DNA of 64,000 bases from an uncultured Lactobacillus sp. (GTDB lineage Bacteria; Bacillota; Bacilli; Lactobacillales; Lactobacillaceae). The notes below the pieces were generated by a model. The model saw only the letters and a list, made by a program, of their open reading frames with translations. It did no database searches and was not told where the DNA came from. The stretch's first letter is position 1. Each line of letters opens with the position of its first letter. The stretch lies in assembly GCA_937874185.1 (NCBI GenBank), contig CALNAK010000020.1, forward strand, positions 1-64,000, in the 5' to 3' direction. The translations under genes were made by a program, and so were the position numbers. Of the stretch, positions 61,278 to 64,000 are shown piece after piece.

Positions 61278-62208
61278 ACATATAAATGATTACAATAATA
61301 GTGAGACTATGAGTTTGGAAGTCATTATTAAACGTTCAGATTTTCGTCTCGCCAAAAATGGCAAGAATTTCTTATCATTGGTATTTGAAGATAAGTCAGG
61401 CCAGATACCTGGTAAGTATTGGGATGCTAAAGAAGAGGATGCTAAGAAGTTTCATGTTGGAGCAATAGTTCAATTAGAGGGTCGCCGTGATTTATATCAA
61501 GGCAAGCCACAAGTTAATATCACGCGTTTAGGCTTACTTGACGCCGATACTGTTGACATGACTCAATTCGTTCAGACAGCGCCAATTAAGCGGGCTGACA
61601 TGGAAACTGAGTTTGATGATGTCTTCTTGCAGATTACTAATGGTGCTTGGAATAGAATCGTTAGATATTTATTCAAGAAATATCATGATCGTTTCTTTAC
61701 CAGTGCGGCTGCTAAGAGTAATCATCATGATTTTCAAGGTGGTTTAGCATATCATACTTTGAGTATGGTTCGTCTAGCAGAAAAGGTTGCAGATCAATAT
61801 CCACAAGTTAATCGTGCCTTATTAATTGCTGGAACTTGTCTACATGATTTTGGTAAGATAATTGAATTATCAGGTAGTCTTGATATTGAATATACCTTTG
61901 AAGGAAACATGTTAGGACATATCACGATTGTTGATGAGGAAATTGTTAAAGCCGCTCAGGAGCTTGATATTAGCCTTGAGAGTGAGGATATGATTTTACT
62001 TAGACATATGATTTTGTCACATCATGGTTTACTTGAATATGGATCTCCAGAACGTCCTAAGTTATTGGAAGCAGAAATTTTACATAACATTGATATGATG
62101 GATGCTTCAATCAATATGATTACTAAGGCCCTTGATAGAACTGAGGAAGGTAGCTTCTCAGAAAGAGTCTTTGGTTTAGATAATCGTTCATTTTATAAAC
62201 ATAGTTAA
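61270..62208 (+). CDS. yhaM: 3'-5' exoribonuclease YhaM
   Basis: 312 residues: an N-terminal OB fold (SLVFEDKSGQIPGKYWDA near 37) and a C-terminal HD domain with the metal ligands HHDFQGGLAYHTLSMVRLA near 151 (in part) and CLHDFGKIIELSG near 192, plus LRHMILSHHG near 243. It degrades single-stranded RNA and DNA from the 3' end. The start is TTG 61270 behind GGAGG, inside the end of yhaN, so translation is coupled. Confidence 0.95.
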   Translation: MPKHINDYNNSETMSLEVIIKRSDFRLAKNGKNFLSLVFEDKSGQIPGKYWDAKEEDAKKFHVGAIVQLEGRRDLYQGKPQVNITRLGLLDADTVDMTQFVQTAPIKRADMETEFDDVFLQITNGAWNRIVRYLFKKYHDRFFTSAAAKSNHHDFQGGLAYHTLSMVRLAEKVADQYPQVNRALLIAGTCLHDFGKIIELSGSLDIEYTFEGNMLGHITIVDEEIVKAAQELDISLESEDMILLRHMILSHHGLLEYGSPERPKLLEAEILHNIDMMDASINMITKALDRTEEGSFSERVFGLDNRSFYKHS

Positions 62209-62214
62209 TAACGT

Positions 62215-62256
62215 AAAACACCGCCAATTCGTTTTAGAATTGACGGTGTTTTCTTC
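62215..62256. terminator. Terminator between yhaM and the 2H phosphoesterase gene
   Basis: Stem AAAACACCGCCAATT/AATTGACGGTGTTTT (one mispair) with a 9-base loop; T-rich on both sides, so probably bidirectional. Confidence 0.85.
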
Positions 62257-62276
62257 TTTGTGGAGAAATATATCTA

Positions 62277-62780
62277 TTAAGGTAGTAATATCTTTTCGAA
62301 TTCATCTGAATCATTATTCGGTAAAATGCGTTCAATTGATACTGTATCAATAAAAGTAGAGAAACTAAGTTTTCTGATAACTAAATTGCTGATAATTCTA
62401 GTCTGTTGAGCTGGATCGACTTTACCCAAAGTAATGTGTGGCATATAGGGAATATCAGCACGTAAAAATGGATGCAACAATTCATTCTTATACAATTCAT
62501 CATGTAATTTAGTAAGTTTGTCTGTACCGTAGGCCGGTTGGAGCCAGAAATATCCCTTATCATCGTGACCAAATTTATCAAAAGTTATCGCAAATGATTT
62601 GACTGTCTTAATAATCGGCTTGATTTGCTTAATTAACAATTCATCTGAAGTTTTGGACTCAAAAGGGAAGACTAGTGAAATATGAGGTGAAATATTTTTT
62701 GCCAGTGGATCGTAGGAGCTTCTAACTTTTTGAATTTCATCTAGGTTATACATTTCTGGAAAAATTATGATTGAACGCAT
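62277..62780 (-). CDS. 2H phosphoesterase (2'-5' RNA ligase family)
   Basis: 167 residues with both HxT/S motifs of the 2H superfamily: SPHISLVFPF near 31 and MPHITLGK near 113. Members open cyclic phosphates or act as RNA 2',3'-cyclic phosphodiesterases. The substrate is unknown. ATG 62780 behind AGGAGG. It starts 24 bases after the universal stress protein stop, suggesting an operon. Confidence 0.88.
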   Translation of the reverse strand: MRSIIIFPEMYNLDEIQKVRSSYDPLAKNISPHISLVFPFESKTSDELLIKQIKPIIKTVKSFAITFDKFGHDDKGYFWLQPAYGTDKLTKLHDELYKNELLHPFLRADIPYMPHITLGKVDPAQQTRIISNLVIRKLSFSTFIDTVSIERILPNNDSDEFEKILLP

Positions 62781-62804
62781 ACTGATTTTCCTCCTGACAG
62801 TATA

Positions 62805-63266
62805 TTATCGAACAACTATTACTGAAACGGGTGCTTTTTTGGCTAAACGTGGTCCAATAGCTCCAGAAATCCTCGAACGAGGGAACTTAGTATCCGCACC
62901 AGTAACAATAAGGTCAGGTTTAAAATCGGGGATTACGCGGTCTAAAATTACGTCATCGACATCACCGTCTTCATAAATTAAAGGTTCAACCTTAGTTAGT
63001 CCCATATTCTCAGCTGTTTTGACATATTCATGAATAACATGTTTAAGGTGCTTACGCATTTCGGCAAGTTTGGCAGGGGTTAAGGAATCAAAGATGTTTA
63101 AATCTTCATTTTCCATGACAGTAACAATGCCCAATTGGGAATCATAATCGTGTGCCATTGTTGTCGCAAAGCGGAAAGCTCTGGCGGTCGATTCATGATC
63201 ATCTTCGTCGACTGTTAAAAGAATTCGGCGATATACTAAAGGATCAATATCTGATTTATAGTCCAT
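62805..63266 (-). CDS. Universal stress protein (UspA family)
   Basis: 153 residues. RRILLTVDEDDHESTARAFRFA at the start of the fold (in part), and the C-terminal nucleotide-loop segment GADTKFPRSRISGAIGPRLAKKAP, a somewhat altered form of the ATP-binding G-x2-G-x9-G-S pattern, since Gly-Pro replaces Gly-Ser. Its role is in stress tolerance, mechanism unknown. ATG 63266 behind GAGGGAG. First gene of a likely two-gene operon with the 2H phosphoesterase. Confidence 0.92.
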   Translation of the reverse strand: MDYKSDIDPLVYRRILLTVDEDDHESTARAFRFATTMAHDYDSQLGIVTVMENEDLNIFDSLTPAKLAEMRKHLKHVIHEYVKTAENMGLTKVEPLIYEDGDVDDVILDRVIPDFKPDLIVTGADTKFPRSRISGAIGPRLAKKAPVSVIVVR

Positions 63267-63319
63267 ATTTTATATTTTCTCCCTCATCAAAATAATTATT
63301 TGAAATAGGCTTTACCTTT

Positions 63320-63347
63320 ATGATACTAAAATATTTTGTCGGTACAA
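63320..63347 (-). promoter_or_regulatory. Candidate promoter of the universal stress protein operon
   Basis: On the minus strand TTGTAC (63342-63347), a 16-base spacer and TATCAT (63320-63325), about 54 bases before the start codon. The remaining ~190 bases to the PrsA-like terminator hold no recognisable gene. Confidence 0.5.
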
Positions 63348-63535
63348 GTGAAAAGAATCTTGCTATGAAGGGGTGTAGTACAGTTTTTTTAAGGATTAAA
63401 GATTTGGATTCCTGAACAAATTAATTTGTTGATTAATATAAAAGCGTCAAATTCAATTTTAATCTGGAAATCAAATTTAGAATATTAGTTCTGATTTTTG
63501 AACTTTTATATTAACTGACCTAATTTTGGACAAAA

Positions 63536-63568
63536 AAATAACATTGGCATATTTACCAATGTTATTAA
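63536..63568 (-). terminator. Terminator of the PrsA-like gene
   Basis: Minus-strand stem AATAACATTGG/CCAATGTTATT with a 9-base loop, followed by six T residues, 15 bases after the stop. Confidence 0.88.
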
Positions 63569-63582
63569 AATTAATTATCTAA

Positions 63583-64000
63583 TTATTTTTTGCTTGTTGA
63601 TGTTGATGAAACGTAACCTGAAAGAACATCCTTCAAATCACTATCCTTGATAGATACATCAGCTTTCTTCAAGACCTTAGAAATAACGCCTTGCATTACA
63701 GTAGAATCTTGCATCCAAGTAGCGTATTGCTTAGTTTTAAGTTCTGCTTCGTGATCAGCCATCTTACCCTTAGCAGGTTTCTTAAGAAGCTTGATTACGC
63801 TATAACCGTAACTTGTCTTAACTGGTGTTTCTGTGTAGTCATTAACATTGGCTAGCTTGTAGGCAGCTGTCTTAAAGTCAGTATCAATACTTGTACTATC
63901 ATTATCGAAGGCAGCTAACTTACCACCTTTGTTCTTTGTAGCTGAGTCTGTTGAATATTCTTTAGCAAGTTTAGAGAAATCTTCGCCATTCTTAAGTTTA
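63583..64000 (-). CDS. prsA: PrsA-type foldase (peptidyl-prolyl isomerase), C-terminal part
   Basis: The window ends inside this leftward gene; about 138 C-terminal codons are visible. The reading gives LKNGEDFSKLAKEYSTDSA, GGKLAAFDN, and YTETPVKTSYGYSVIKLLKK, the rotamase (parvulin) domain pattern of extracytoplasmic PrsA lipoproteins, followed by a helical tail ending SGYVSSTSTSKK. PrsA helps fold secreted proteins at the membrane-wall interface. The lipoprotein signal lies outside the window. Confidence 0.88.
   Translation of the reverse strand, partial: KLKNGEDFSKLAKEYSTDSATKNKGGKLAAFDNDSTSIDTDFKTAAYKLANVNDYTETPVKTSYGYSVIKLLKKPAKGKMADHEAELKTKQYATWMQDSTVMQGVISKVLKKADVSIKDSDLKDVLSGYVSSTSTSKK

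Overview
The window looks like a chromosomal segment of a low-GC Gram-positive lactic acid bacterium in the family Lactobacillaceae. The gene set (acetylated diaminopimelate pathway, class III NrdD/NrdG, PTS permease, WxL-like and Ltp-like surface proteins, YhaO/YhaN/YhaM) and the regulatory RNAs (lysine riboswitch, S_MK box, two T-boxes) fit a Companilactobacillus-like species, but that genus is an inference from gene content. No prophage, insertion sequence or CRISPR array was seen; this is mostly core chromosome with a few accessory surface genes.

Layout. 1-514: 3' end of a 5S rRNA followed by tRNA-Asn, tRNA-Ser and tRNA-Arg. 590-10514: the complete aspartate-to-lysine/diaminopimelate route. 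lysC and dapF read leftward; lysA-dapH-dapL-dapA-dapB-patA-asd read rightward behind a lysine riboswitch. 10611-17422: an MFS-like membrane protein, nrdDG behind tandem NrdR-like boxes, a small unknown protein and a soft-metal P-type ATPase. 17417-28673: a DNA glycosylase, tRNA-Glu and tRNA-Val, metK with an S_MK riboswitch, a drug-efflux MFS overlapping a PAP2 phosphatase tail to tail, a LysM autolysin, leuS with a T-box, and a MurJ/SpoVB-type flippase. 28864-40752: nnrD, tRNA-Leu, an Ltp-repeat protein, an NADH oxidase, an orphan PTS EIIC, mscL, an ASCH protein, a 985-residue secreted WxL-like protein and a two-component system. 40869-44391: a 28-codon hydrophobic ORF and a YkcB/YkcC-like glycosyltransferase pair, divergent from the two-component system. 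44684-50812: guaC, glnA, a MerR and a TetR regulator, several very small genes, tRNA-Gly and a lipoprotein. 51466-64000: argS with a T-box, a MenA-like prenyltransferase, an RluD-type synthase, a class A PBP, UPF0342, yhaO-yhaN-yhaM, a 2H phosphoesterase, a universal stress protein and the 3' end of a PrsA foldase.

The least explained feature is a family of long structured elements placed directly after stop codons on the + strand: behind the flippase (28683-28840), mscL (34866-35015), glnA (47303-47424) and the lipoprotein (50816-50945, followed by a miniature copy). All four share a 5' signature and an outer helix that varies by compensatory change, while the inner hairpins differ. They look like a structured RNA or a mobile palindromic repeat family rather than ordinary terminators.

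Several CDS starts were moved to codons with a good Shine-Dalgarno sequence; TTG starts are likely for dapF, the glycosylase, the flippase, the MenA-like gene and yhaM.
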